Source: an uncultured Eisenbergiella sp.
GTDB taxonomy: Bacteria; Bacillota; Clostridia; Lachnospirales; Lachnospiraceae
Assembly (NCBI GenBank): GCA_910585455.1
Contig: CAJUEL010000072.1
Span: 1 to 16,317 of the forward strand
Reading direction: 5' to 3'
Length of the DNA: 16,317 nt
Below the pieces are notes generated by a model. It was given only the letters and a program-made list of their open reading frames with translations. It had not been told where the DNA came from and did not search any database. The position numbers and the translations under genes were made by a program. Positions 1 to 6,704 of the stretch are shown here, one piece after another. The number at the start of each line of letters is the position of its first letter. Positions within the stretch are counted from its first letter, which is position 1.

Positions 1-1
1 A

Positions 2-379
2 GATACCTATGATTCTGCATCCGTCATGGTCATGAAAGATATGAACTGTTGGGCGAAATGCTGTTTTGAATTGACAGACTTTGGTACGCATGCCGCTGTA
101 AGCGTGGTAACGAAAGGTGATTCAGACGATGCCAACGGGTGCAATCTTGAGGGAGATACAGCCTGGCTGCAGGTTTGCAGAGTGGGGAATAATTTTGCAT
201 TCCATTACTCTGTGGATGGGCAAAATTTTTATATGATGAGATATTTCCATCTTCCGGTTGATCCGGTCGTGAAGGTTGGGCTTTTGGCACAGGCTCCGGT
301 CGGCAATGGTGGTATCAGGGTATATGAAGATTTAAGCATCCAAAAATCAACAGTCAAAAATATCAGAGCCGGAAAATAA
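2..379 (+). CDS. DUF1349 family protein, C-terminal part (5' end outside window)
   Basis: The frame is open from the first bases of the window, so this is the tail of a longer protein; the ATG at 26 is probably internal because in-frame codons before it (DTYDSASV) continue the domain. The residues around SVMVMKDMNCWAKC, WLQVCRVGNNFAFHYSVDG and KVGLLAQAPVG fit the DUF1349 family (concanavalin A-like fold, once called regulation of enolase protein 1), in which a hydrophobic strand is followed by a WxKxxxE-like element and a late VGLxA strand. Biochemical function of the family is not settled; a carbohydrate-related role is often assumed. It ends 33 bases before the MFS gene on the same strand, so the two are probably cotranscribed. 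Family call fairly secure, function unknown. Confidence 0.7.
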   Translation, partial: DTYDSASVMVMKDMNCWAKCCFELTDFGTHAAVSVVTKGDSDDANGCNLEGDTAWLQVCRVGNNFAFHYSVDGQNFYMMRYFHLPVDPVVKVGLLAQAPVGNGGIRVYEDLSIQKSTVKNIRAGK

Positions 380-412
380 TCTTAAACCTGCATTGTGCGG
401 AAAGGAATTGAC

Positions 413-1618
413 ATGTCAGAACAACCCAACTACCGTAAGACGCTTTTGGCCTGTTATCTTGGTTTTATCACGCAGGCTATCTCCGCTAACTTTGCTCCAC
501 TTTTGTTTCTGACATTTAAGAGCGCTTATGGGATCCCGCTGGAAAGGATTGCGCTGATTCCGACGGTATTCTACCTGACACAGCTACTGATAGATTTTGC
601 TGCCACAAAATTTGTAGACAAGATAGGTTACCGGATCTGTGTGGTAGTTTCTCAGGTGGTATCCGCAGCAGGGCTCATGTTGCTGGCGGTCCTTCCAGAG
701 CTGCTCCCCAGCCCCTTTGCGGGAATTCTGATTGCAGTAGTATTCTATGCCATGGGCAGTGGCTTGATTGAGGTTTTGGTAAGTCCTATCGTTGAGGCAT
801 GCCCTTTTGAAAACAAGGATGGCATGATGAGCTTGCTGCACTCTTTCTATTGTTGGGGAGCTGTAGGAGTGATCCTGGGTTCGACGCTGTTCTTTACGGC
901 ATTTGGCGTAGCAAACTGGCAGGTACTTACGCTGATTTGGGCACTTGTGCCACTTTATAACACGTTCAATTTTATCGTTTGCCCTATAGAGCGGTTAGTG
1001 GAAGACGGCAAGGGTATGCAAATCCGTAAGCTATTTCGATTGCCGCTGTTTTGGCTGCTGGTGTTGCTTATGGTATGTTCTGGCGCGTCTGAAGCATCCA
1101 TGGCTCAGTGGGCATCCGCATTTACCGAGTCAGCGATGGGCGTCTCTAAAACTGTCGGTGACCTTGCCGGACCCTGTTTATTTGCGGTGCTTATGGGCAT
1201 ATCCCGTGTGCTCTATGGCAAGATGAGTGAGAAGCTTGATCTGACGAAAAACATGTTGGTATGTGGCGCATTGTGCATAAGCTGCTATCTGCTGGCTTCC
1301 TTGTCCTCTTCGCCAGTTATAGGGCTGGCAGGTTGCGCGCTATGCGGCATTTCGGTAGGTATCATGTGGCCGGGCACGATCAGCATCTCTGCACAGAAGT
1401 GTCCCATGGGAGGCACGGCCATGTTTGCATTTTTGGCTTTGGCCGGAGATCTGGGAGCTACGGTGGGACCGTCAATGGTAGGACGCTTTTCCGGCATGGC
1501 CGGTGGCGATCTTAAGATTGGCCTGCTCTTTGCCACGATATTTCCTGTAGTATTAATCTTCGCATTATTTGTTCTGAAAAGAATGGTAGAAAATCCGTCC
1601 TGCAAGCCCAGGCTGTAA
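413..1618 (+). CDS. MFS transporter, sugar permease-like, 401 aa
   Basis: A polytopic membrane protein of about 12 hydrophobic segments with the loop pattern of the major facilitator superfamily. The loop between segments 2 and 3 reads FVDKIGYRICVV, the MFS motif A position (D-x-x-G-x-R/K), and a matching loop in the second half reads YGKMSEKLDLTKN. The overall pattern, including GSGLIEVLVSPIVEA and GISVGIMWPG, resembles the fucose-permease/FHS-like branch, so a sugar or related small solute is the likely substrate; this is inference. The frame opens with GTG at 395, but the ATG at 413 is preferred because AAAGGA (401-406) lies at proper distance and the family starts close to the first membrane segment. 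It follows the DUF1349 gene on the same strand and is followed by a hairpin terminator. Confidence 0.85.
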   Translation: MSEQPNYRKTLLACYLGFITQAISANFAPLLFLTFKSAYGIPLERIALIPTVFYLTQLLIDFAATKFVDKIGYRICVVVSQVVSAAGLMLLAVLPELLPSPFAGILIAVVFYAMGSGLIEVLVSPIVEACPFENKDGMMSLLHSFYCWGAVGVILGSTLFFTAFGVANWQVLTLIWALVPLYNTFNFIVCPIERLVEDGKGMQIRKLFRLPLFWLLVLLMVCSGASEASMAQWASAFTESAMGVSKTVGDLAGPCLFAVLMGISRVLYGKMSEKLDLTKNMLVCGALCISCYLLASLSSSPVIGLAGCALCGISVGIMWPGTISISAQKCPMGGTAMFAFLALAGDLGATVGPSMVGRFSGMAGGDLKIGLLFATIFPVVLIFALFVLKRMVENPSCKPRL

Positions 1619-1727
1619 GTGAATGCGCCATATGCTGCGCCGCCTTTTCCTCGCGGCGATCTGTTTACCAAAATGAAAATCGCTTGATTGATACAAACGA
1701 CAGGAACAGAATATTGAAAAACCATAG

Positions 1728-1769
1728 AAAAAGGGGTTTCTGCACATTTGGCGTGACAGGCCCCTTTTT
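1728..1769 (+). terminator. Hairpin terminator after the MFS gene, possibly bidirectional
   Basis: AAAAAGGGG (1728-1736) is complementary to CCCCTTTTT (1761-1769), and CTG/CAG and CAC/GTG pairs extend the stem inward. The A-tract and T-tract flanking a G/C stem are typical of a Rho-independent terminator that can work on both strands. It lies 110 bases after the permease and about 115 bases beyond the end of the convergent Rrf2-type gene, so it may serve both. The rest of 1619-1883 shows no gene. Confidence 0.7.
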
Positions 1770-1883
1770 GCGTATTAGGTGGTATGAACTGACAGGAGAG
1801 ATATTCAACATATGAACCCGCTACAAGTCAATTTGAACCCTCATAAAAAGCAAAATCAAAAAGTACGATATAAATTTTACGGA

Positions 1884-2279
1884 TTATTCGTATTGATGAC
1901 TTGTATAATCGAACCGGACATCATCATTGGCGCGATAGTAGTCCAACAGGTCCTGCAAGGTGATTCCCTCCATAGCCTCCTGCACCGCAGCGCCAATTTC
2001 TTTATAGGGTTTTTCCAGGACGAATAGGATGTGCCGCCCTACTGGACGGGAATCTGCCGGATTTGGATGGATTCCTATAAAATGCCTCAGACCATCCGGT
2101 TCCAGGGCATGGTATATTTCCCATACGGTCAGGTTCTCAGGCTCCTGGATCAAATGTGCTCCGCCAATCCAGCGGACGATGGAAATAATTTTAGATTTTT
2201 GCAGACAATTCAGGATGCTCCGGATAGCAGCGGGATTGCAGCCGTTGCCTGCGGGTTGTAAATATTGACAGTACATCAA
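1884..2279 (-). pseudogene. Rrf2-family transcriptional regulator, N-terminally truncated
   Basis: The protein matches the Rrf2 winged-helix family from the recognition helix on: CNPAAIRSILNCLQKS, then the wing RWIGGAHLIQEPENLT, then the C-terminal region with HPNPADSRPVGRHI. Family members are about 130-150 residues and begin with a helix of the type SSRFTIAVHIL; here about 27-30 such residues are missing and a TAG stop lies six codons upstream of the only starts (TTG at 2279, ATG at 2276). The cysteines that bind Fe-S in IscR are absent, so this is closer to the YwnA type. Without the first helix the DNA-binding domain would be incomplete. It is divergent from a flavodoxin relic, a common Rrf2 neighbourhood. 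A short functional form cannot be fully excluded. Confidence 0.65.
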
Positions 2280-2293
2280 AAGGAGAATATACT
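2265..2293 (+). promoter_or_regulatory. Near-consensus sigma-A promoter
   Basis: TTGACA (2265-2270) and TATACT (2288-2293) are separated by exactly 17 bases, close to the ideal sigma-A promoter. It points to the right, toward the flavodoxin stub at 2351 and the HAD hydrolase at 2447. Its -35 box overlaps the first codons of the truncated Rrf2-type gene on the other strand. Confidence 0.75.
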
Positions 2294-2303
2294 ACTTGAT
2301 GTA
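2272..2303. promoter_or_regulatory. Operator-like inverted repeat over the promoter
   Basis: TACATCAA (2272-2279) and TTGATGTA (2296-2303) form a perfect 8-base inverted repeat with a 16-base centre. The centre falls on the spacer and -10 box of the promoter, so a bound dimer would block transcription. Arm spacing of about two helical turns suits an Rrf2-type dimer, and the regulator gene is adjacent. That the Rrf2-like protein binds here is inference. Confidence 0.5.
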
Positions 2304-2350
2304 AAAAATCAATTAACAGCAAGCGGTAAACAGGAAGGGCGGTAGGGACA

Positions 2351-2425
2351 ATGGCAGAAAAAAAGGTATCTTACTTTTCTGCAAGCGGTGTGACGCAAAA
2401 GGCCGTGCAGATGCTGGGGCGTTAA
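2351..2425 (+). pseudogene. Flavodoxin gene remnant (24 codons)
   Basis: The ORF starts at ATG 2351 behind a purine-rich AGGAAGGGC...AGGGA stretch and encodes a 24-residue peptide beginning MAEKKVSYFSASGVTQ. This is the start of a flavodoxin: a short beta strand followed by the FMN-phosphate loop, here YFSASGVT (family pattern YFSxTGxT). The usual two or three extra hydrophobic residues of the strand (VLVAYFS) are missing and a TAA stop follows MLGR, so about 85 percent of a normal 150-170 residue protein is gone. It still has a strong promoter, operator-like repeat and ribosome binding site. The HAD gene starts 22 bases later. Confidence 0.55.
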
Positions 2426-2446
2426 AATCAAGAAAGGACAGAAGTG

Positions 2447-3157
2447 ATGATAAAAGCAGTATTTATGGACTATACAGGTACGATTGTGCAGGAAACAGGA
2501 AAAGAAATTCAAAAAACAGTTATGATTATATGTCAAAACAGCAGCCTGCACGATCCTGAAACTTTACTAAAAGAATGGTGGGGAGTCATCAAGAAACTTG
2601 AAGAAGCAAGCTATGGGGACTCTTATTTGACAGAAGATGAAATTGCGGACAGGGCATTACAGTATTTTGTGGATAACTTCCGGCTCAGGGCCGATTTAGA
2701 AGAGCTGCACAGGCTGATACAGGGATTCTGGGTGAATGCCCCAATTTTTCCGGATGTAAGAAATTTTTTTGAGAGATGTCCGCTCCCGATTTATGTCATC
2801 AGTAATAATGGAGTGCAGTATGTGGATCAGGCTATGAAATTAAACAATTTGTTACCGGCTGGAATTGTGTGCGCGGACATGGTCCGTGCCTATAAACCTC
2901 ATAGGGAGCTATTTGAAAAAGCATTGGAAATCAGTGGCTGCAATTCTGATGAGGTGCTTCATGTAGGGGATTCCTACCAATCAGATGCACTTGGGGCTTT
3001 ATCAGCAGGGATTAAACCGGTTTTGATTGACAGAAAAGGGATCAATGGACATTCAGATATCATATCCGTAAAGGATTTGGCCAATGTATTGGCGTTACTG
3101 CATTCCCGGCGTAGAGATAAGGATTTTGCAGAGGACATGACGAATTTTAGCAAGTGA
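2447..3157 (+). CDS. HAD-superfamily hydrolase, 236 aa
   Basis: All four HAD motifs are visible: motif I MDYTGT with nucleophile Asp8, motif II VISNN (Ser119), motif III Lys150 in AYKPH, and motif IV GDSYQSD with Asp175 and Asp180. The cap between motifs I and II is all-helical, as in subclass I enzymes (phosphatases, dehalogenases, phosphonatase). The residue two after the nucleophile, normally an Asp acting as general acid in phosphatases, is Thr10; phosphonatases and dehalogenases also deviate here, so the substrate should not be assumed to be a simple phosphate ester. The start is ATG 2447, with AAAGGA at 2434-2439; GTG at 2444 is an alternative. It probably shares the promoter at 2265-2293 now that the flavodoxin gene in between is lost. 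Confidence 0.85.
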   Translation: MIKAVFMDYTGTIVQETGKEIQKTVMIICQNSSLHDPETLLKEWWGVIKKLEEASYGDSYLTEDEIADRALQYFVDNFRLRADLEELHRLIQGFWVNAPIFPDVRNFFERCPLPIYVISNNGVQYVDQAMKLNNLLPAGIVCADMVRAYKPHRELFEKALEISGCNSDEVLHVGDSYQSDALGALSAGIKPVLIDRKGINGHSDIISVKDLANVLALLHSRRRDKDFAEDMTNFSK

Positions 3158-3371
3158 TTTCTTTACCCGCATATCCGCTTTAGTCATAAACTTTACTATA
3201 AAATTTTATTCTGTTTTTTGAGGAAAGAAAGCATAATCAAGTCACCAACAAATCGAGATTGTGCGCCCGGATGAAGAGCGGATAGTCTAACAGGTGATGA
3301 TACAACTGTCCGCATGGGCACAGCCGCCTGGTTTATTATGGTGGGAATAAAGAGGATGGAGGAGATATAGT

Positions 3372-3797
3372 TTGAAGCATGTGGGAACAAAAACAATAGA
3401 AACGGCCCGATTGACATTGCGGAGACTTGAAATTGCCGATGCCGAAATGATGTTTCATAATTGGACAGGGGATGATAAGGTTACGCGTTTTCTGCGATGG
3501 GATGCCCATAAAACAATAGAGGCTACAAGGGAGATGATTCGGCAGTGGGTGAACAGCTATCAGCATGATTCCACATATTACTGGGGAATGTATCTGAAGG
3601 ATGGGGAAATGATCGGCTCGATCGGTGTCACGATAACCTCAGAATATGATTCCAAAGGCGCATTGGGATACAAAATTGGCAGCCGTTGGTGGAATCAGGG
3701 CTATACAGGTGAAGCGGCGGGAGCGGTCGTTGATTATATGTTTCGTAATACGGATATCGAAGGAGACAGTGCTGGACGGGGAGCATTATACGCTTGA
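3372..3797 (+). pseudogene. GNAT acetyltransferase (RimJ/RimL-like), C-terminally truncated
   Basis: The first 127 codons are a normal GNAT of the RimJ/RimL type: ETARLTLRRLEIADAE at the N-terminus, GEMIGSIGVT as the central strand, and the acetyl-CoA loop RWWNQGYTGEAAGAVVDYMF. Such enzymes are about 175-185 residues and continue with a strand carrying N-x-x-S/A (ARHDxxNxAS). Here homology stops at FRNT (about 3752), and the frame then reads 14 unrelated residues to a stop because it has entered another gene out of frame. The start is TTG 3372 behind a strong GGAGG at 3358-3362. Loss of the last strands should abolish activity. The 214 bases before it (3158-3371) show no recognisable gene. 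Confidence 0.75.
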
Positions 3798-4374
3798 TAT
3801 GGGAGTTCCCTGGATCATGACGGACGCAAACGGAAACGGCGAATCCTGCTCCGGTGGCGGCGGAATTCATGAGCTGGCACGTCCGGGAGAGAATCAGGCC
3901 GCCTTTCTGCTGGAATGGGATTTTCACGGAAATCTCAGGGGGAAAAGGCTTGTGCTGGAAATCGCCGGAATAAAGGAGCAGAATGCAAAGGAGAGCCGCC
4001 TTTTGGCGGAGGGAAACTGGACGCTCCTTCTGGATGTGCCAAAAAGCCGGACGCAATCCCGCCTGCAATGGACAAGGGTGCGGGCAGAAGGGGATATCTA
4101 TTATGTCTATCGGGTGGAGATCACTCCTCTTGGCATCCATATCAATGCGCTAAAGCGGACTGGCGGGGAAACAGGGGCGCAAAAGGAGACATTTTTTGAA
4201 CTGCCCGTGACGGTCGGATATCAGGATGGGAGCACAGGAGAAGCAAGCGGAGAAGCGGCCGGCAGCGGCGGGCTGTTCTGTGAAAAAATCGCGCATTATG
4301 AGGACGGACGGCTTGTGGATCCGGAGGAAATCAAGGAGGTATGGCTGGGGGAGACACTGCTTTGGCGGCGCTGA
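3753..4374 (+). pseudogene. C-terminal fragment of an uncharacterised Firmicutes protein (DUF4179-like?)
   Basis: From about 3753 a different frame is coding up to the TGA at 4374, with codon use much richer in G/C than the GNAT before it. The residues (GEHYTLDMGVPWIMTD, AAFLLEWDF, GDIYYVYRVEITPLGI, ELPVTVGYQDG, DPEEIKEVWLGETLLW) suggest an extracellular beta-rich domain. The ITPLGI strand and the closing DGRLVDPEEI...V.LG resemble the C-terminal half of DUF4179/DUF5643 proteins, which are usually membrane-anchored and encoded with an ECF sigma factor; this match is from memory and weak. No N-terminus, membrane segment or good start codon with a ribosome site is present (first in-frame ATG at 3799), so it is read as a 5'-deleted remnant. 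Confidence 0.4.
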
Positions 4375-4400
4375 TTGCAGTCTGTGCGCCTCCCTTCCCG

Positions 4401-5249
4401 TCAGTACCGGTTCCGCCTCCGGTATTCCTCCGGCGAACAGTGCAGGTAGCGGCGGAATACCTTGGCGAAATAGTTCCCGTTTAAAAAGCCGCAGGAAACC
4501 GCGATGGAGTCGATGCTGTCCTGTGTATTGAGCAGCAAAAAGAGCCCGTGCTCGATCCGCAGCTTTGTCAGATACTGCAGAGGCGTCTGCCCCGTTTCCG
4601 CACGGAACATGCGGGTCAGGTGCTCATGGGAAATGCCGCAGACATTGGCAGCTTCCTCGATTCCCTGTATGGTGGAAAAGTGCTCCCTGAAATAGGCGAT
4701 CGCCCGCCGCACCGATACCGAGCCCTGCCAGAGGGGGGCCTCGAGCTCCCGCAAAAGTCCGCTTAAGAAGCGATAGAGAAATTCTCCGGTTTCGTACAGG
4801 GCAAGGGGCTCCTTGCGCATGCATTTTTCAAACAGCTGGAAAAAGATGCGGCAGGTATGGTTGCCGGACAGGAGGGAAAAAACGGGTCCGCATTGCTCCC
4901 GCACCGCATCAAAAAAGGGGGGGACGGCGGAGCCGTCAAAGTGCAGGTAAAAAAATTCCCACCCCTCATTCCCTGCGGTTTTGGGAAGATAGTAGCGGCT
5001 GTCCTCCGGCACGCGGGCAAAAAAGCCGCTGTCCTTTGGCAGGTCATATTTTTCCCCGCCATGCTCATAGCAGCCGCAGCCCTCCAGCGTGTATTGGAGC
5101 AGATAGCCGCCGTAGGAGGCGCGCTGCGCGTTGTCGAAGCGATAGTTCTCCTGACAGCGGCGCTCCACGCCCAGATCGAACAGAACAAGCGGCGGATGCT
5201 CCATTTTTCCCTGCTGTAAAAATCCGTAATTTCCATATTTGTTTCCCAT
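4401..5249 (-). CDS. AraC-family transcriptional regulator, 282 aa
   Basis: The protein has the two-part layout of AraC-type sugar regulators: an N-terminal cupin-like sensing domain (about residues 1-130, with YLLQYTLEGCGCYEHGG and WEFFYLHFDG typical of the arabinose-binding fold) and a C-terminal double helix-turn-helix (about 180-280). The latter shows IEEAANVCGISHEHLTRMFR, DSIDSIAVSCGFLNGNYFAKVF and the closing CSPEEYRRR. The ATG at 5249 is preceded by GGGAGGG (5260-5266), so the TTG one codon upstream is not needed. It is divergent from the GH27 gene across 107 bases with several inverted repeats, which makes it the probable activator of that gene in response to the sugar released. Confidence 0.88.
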   Translation of the reverse strand: MGNKYGNYGFLQQGKMEHPPLVLFDLGVERRCQENYRFDNAQRASYGGYLLQYTLEGCGCYEHGGEKYDLPKDSGFFARVPEDSRYYLPKTAGNEGWEFFYLHFDGSAVPPFFDAVREQCGPVFSLLSGNHTCRIFFQLFEKCMRKEPLALYETGEFLYRFLSGLLRELEAPLWQGSVSVRRAIAYFREHFSTIQGIEEAANVCGISHEHLTRMFRAETGQTPLQYLTKLRIEHGLFLLLNTQDSIDSIAVSCGFLNGNYFAKVFRRYLHCSPEEYRRRNRY

Positions 5250-5271
5250 CAAAAAATTACCCTCCCGGTCA

Positions 5272-5284
5272 AAGAAGTCTTCTT
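5272..5284. promoter_or_regulatory. Inverted repeat overlapping the GH27 -35 region
   Basis: AAGAAG-T-CTTCTT is a perfect 6-base inverted repeat with a single central base. It ends on the TTGCTG -35 element of the GH27 promoter, a placement suited to regulator binding. Assignment to the adjacent AraC-type protein is inference. Confidence 0.35.
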
Positions 5285-5311
5285 GCTGCCAAAGTGCCGC
5301 CTGGCTATAAT
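5283..5311 (+). promoter_or_regulatory. Promoter of the GH27 gene
   Basis: TTGCTG (5283-5288) and TATAAT (5306-5311) are spaced by 17 bases, with the GH27 start at 5357. The poor -35 with a perfect -10 is typical of an activator-dependent promoter. The -10 lies inside a perfect inverted repeat, CTATAA-TACAG-TTATAG (5305-5321), which could act as an operator or place a -10 on each strand. Confidence 0.6.
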
Positions 5312-5321
5312 ACAGTTATAG

Positions 5322-5335
5322 CACATATTTATGTG
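5322..5335. promoter_or_regulatory. Inverted repeat in the GH27 leader
   Basis: CACATA-TT-TATGTG is a perfect 6-base inverted repeat just downstream of the expected transcription start and ahead of the ribosome binding site (AAAGGAGAAGAAGG). It could be a DNA operator or a short RNA hairpin; the sequence does not decide. Confidence 0.3.
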
Positions 5336-5356
5336 TCGGAAAAGGAGAAGAAGGAT

Positions 5357-6661
5357 ATGAATAAAAATGATTTTGCCAAAACGCCGCCCATGGGCTGGAA
5401 CAGCTATGATTATTATGATACGGCGGTGAATGAGGAGCAGGTAAAGGCGAACGCGGATTACATGGCTGCCAATCTGAAGGAATATGGCTGGGAGTATGTG
5501 GTGGTGGACATCGAATGGTACGCCAACGGCGCGGGCACGAAGCGGGACCAGTTCCAGTATATTCCCTTTGATGATCTGGAGATGGACAGCTACGGCAGGC
5601 TCCAGCCTTCTCCCGCCCGGTTTCCCTCTTCCGCAGGCGGAAAGGGCTTTGGACCGCTGGCGGAATATGTACACAGCCTGGGACTGAAATTCGGCATTCA
5701 CATCATGCGCGGCATTCCCCGCAGGGCGGCGCAGGAGCACTGTCAGGTGCTGGGCAGCAGCGCGACGGCGGATATGGTGGCGGACCCTTCCTCCATCTGC
5801 GGCTGGAACCCGGACATGTACGGCGTGCGTCCCACCGCTGACGGGCAGGCATATTATGATTCCCTGCTTTCCATGTATGCCCAGTGGGGCGTGGATTTCA
5901 TCAAATGCGACGATATCTGCGACAGCTGGATGTATCGGGAGCTTCCCTTTAACGGCTGGGAGGAGACCAGGATGCTGCACAGGGCGATCGATAAGTGCGG
6001 ACGTCCCATCGTTTTGAGCCTTTCCCCCGGACCCGCCCATATCGACCGCGCCTGGGAGTACGGCAAGTACGCGAATATGTGGCGGATCACCGATGATTTC
6101 TGGGATAAATGGGAGCTGCTAAAGGCGATGTTCTGGCGCTGCGAGCTGTGGCAGGACCATGTGAAGAAGGGATGCTTCCCGGATTGCGATATGCTGCCTT
6201 TGGGCTATGTGGGAAAAGGCTTCGCGCAGGAGAGACAGACAAACTTCACGAGGGAAGAGCAGCGCACCATGATGACGCTGTGGTGTATGTTCAAATCTCC
6301 TCTGATGCTGGGCGCGGAGATGACAAAGCTGGATGACTGGACCTTATCCCTTCTGACCAACAGAGAGCTTCTGGATCTGATGAAGGAAAGCTGCCACGGC
6401 ACGCAGATTGCGCGTTCCGAAGAGATGGCGGTCTGGAAAAACAAGGATGAGGAGAGCGGCAGCGTATGCGTGGCTCTGTTTAATTTAAGCGATGAAGATG
6501 GAGAGGTGTCTGTGGAGCTTTCCCAGCTGGAGGAAACCTTTGGAGAGAAGCTCACCCTTCATGAGCTGTGGGATAAGACGGAAACACAGCTGACAGGGCA
6601 GAAGGTGTGCGCTCAGGTAGCCGCCCACGGCGTGAAGGTATACAGGATCGTGGAAGCTTAA
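5357..6661 (+). CDS. Glycoside hydrolase family 27 (alpha-galactosidase-like), 434 aa
   Basis: GH27 enzymes are retaining (beta/alpha)8-barrel exo-glycosidases acting mostly on terminal alpha-galactose, some on beta-L-arabinopyranose. The N-terminus KTPPMGWNSYDYY is the family hallmark. The nucleophile is Asp185 in DFIKCDDIC (family KYDNC) and the acid/base is Asp247 in MWRITDDF (family WRTTGD). FGIHIMRGIPRRAAQ and DMYGV fit a clade distinct from the classical enzymes, and the usual sugar-binding DDCW is DIEW (51-54), so alpha-galactosidase activity is probable but not certain. The C-terminal 90 residues are the beta-sandwich. There is no signal peptide, so it acts on imported oligosaccharides in the cytoplasm. 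The open frame extends upstream to 5036, but ATG 5357 with AAGGAG and a promoter just upstream is the real start. Confidence 0.9.
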   Translation: MNKNDFAKTPPMGWNSYDYYDTAVNEEQVKANADYMAANLKEYGWEYVVVDIEWYANGAGTKRDQFQYIPFDDLEMDSYGRLQPSPARFPSSAGGKGFGPLAEYVHSLGLKFGIHIMRGIPRRAAQEHCQVLGSSATADMVADPSSICGWNPDMYGVRPTADGQAYYDSLLSMYAQWGVDFIKCDDICDSWMYRELPFNGWEETRMLHRAIDKCGRPIVLSLSPGPAHIDRAWEYGKYANMWRITDDFWDKWELLKAMFWRCELWQDHVKKGCFPDCDMLPLGYVGKGFAQERQTNFTREEQRTMMTLWCMFKSPLMLGAEMTKLDDWTLSLLTNRELLDLMKESCHGTQIARSEEMAVWKNKDEESGSVCVALFNLSDEDGEVSVELSQLEETFGEKLTLHELWDKTETQLTGQKVCAQVAAHGVKVYRIVEA

Positions 6662-6704
6662 GATAGCCGCAGGCATAAAGAAAGCGGCAGGGAAATGCAG
6701 GTCC

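Noticed and set aside
1812..2268. Plus-strand short open frames across the Rrf2-type gene
   Set aside because: They are antisense to a recognisable regulator and show no motifs of their own.
3158..3371. Possible small gene or relic between the HAD and GNAT genes
   Set aside because: AT-rich with short stretches of open frame, but no start, no repeat and no recognisable peptide; treated as plain intergenic sequence.
5036..5356. Upstream extension of the GH27 frame by 107 codons
   Set aside because: The extension is the antisense of the AraC-type gene and crosses the GH27 promoter; family hallmark PPMGWNSYD starts right after ATG 5357.
6662..6704. GCCGC...GCGGC hairpin between the convergent GH27 and pseudouridine synthase genes as a terminator
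   Set aside because: Only five pairs around a 13-base loop and no T-run on either strand, so it is too weak to call.
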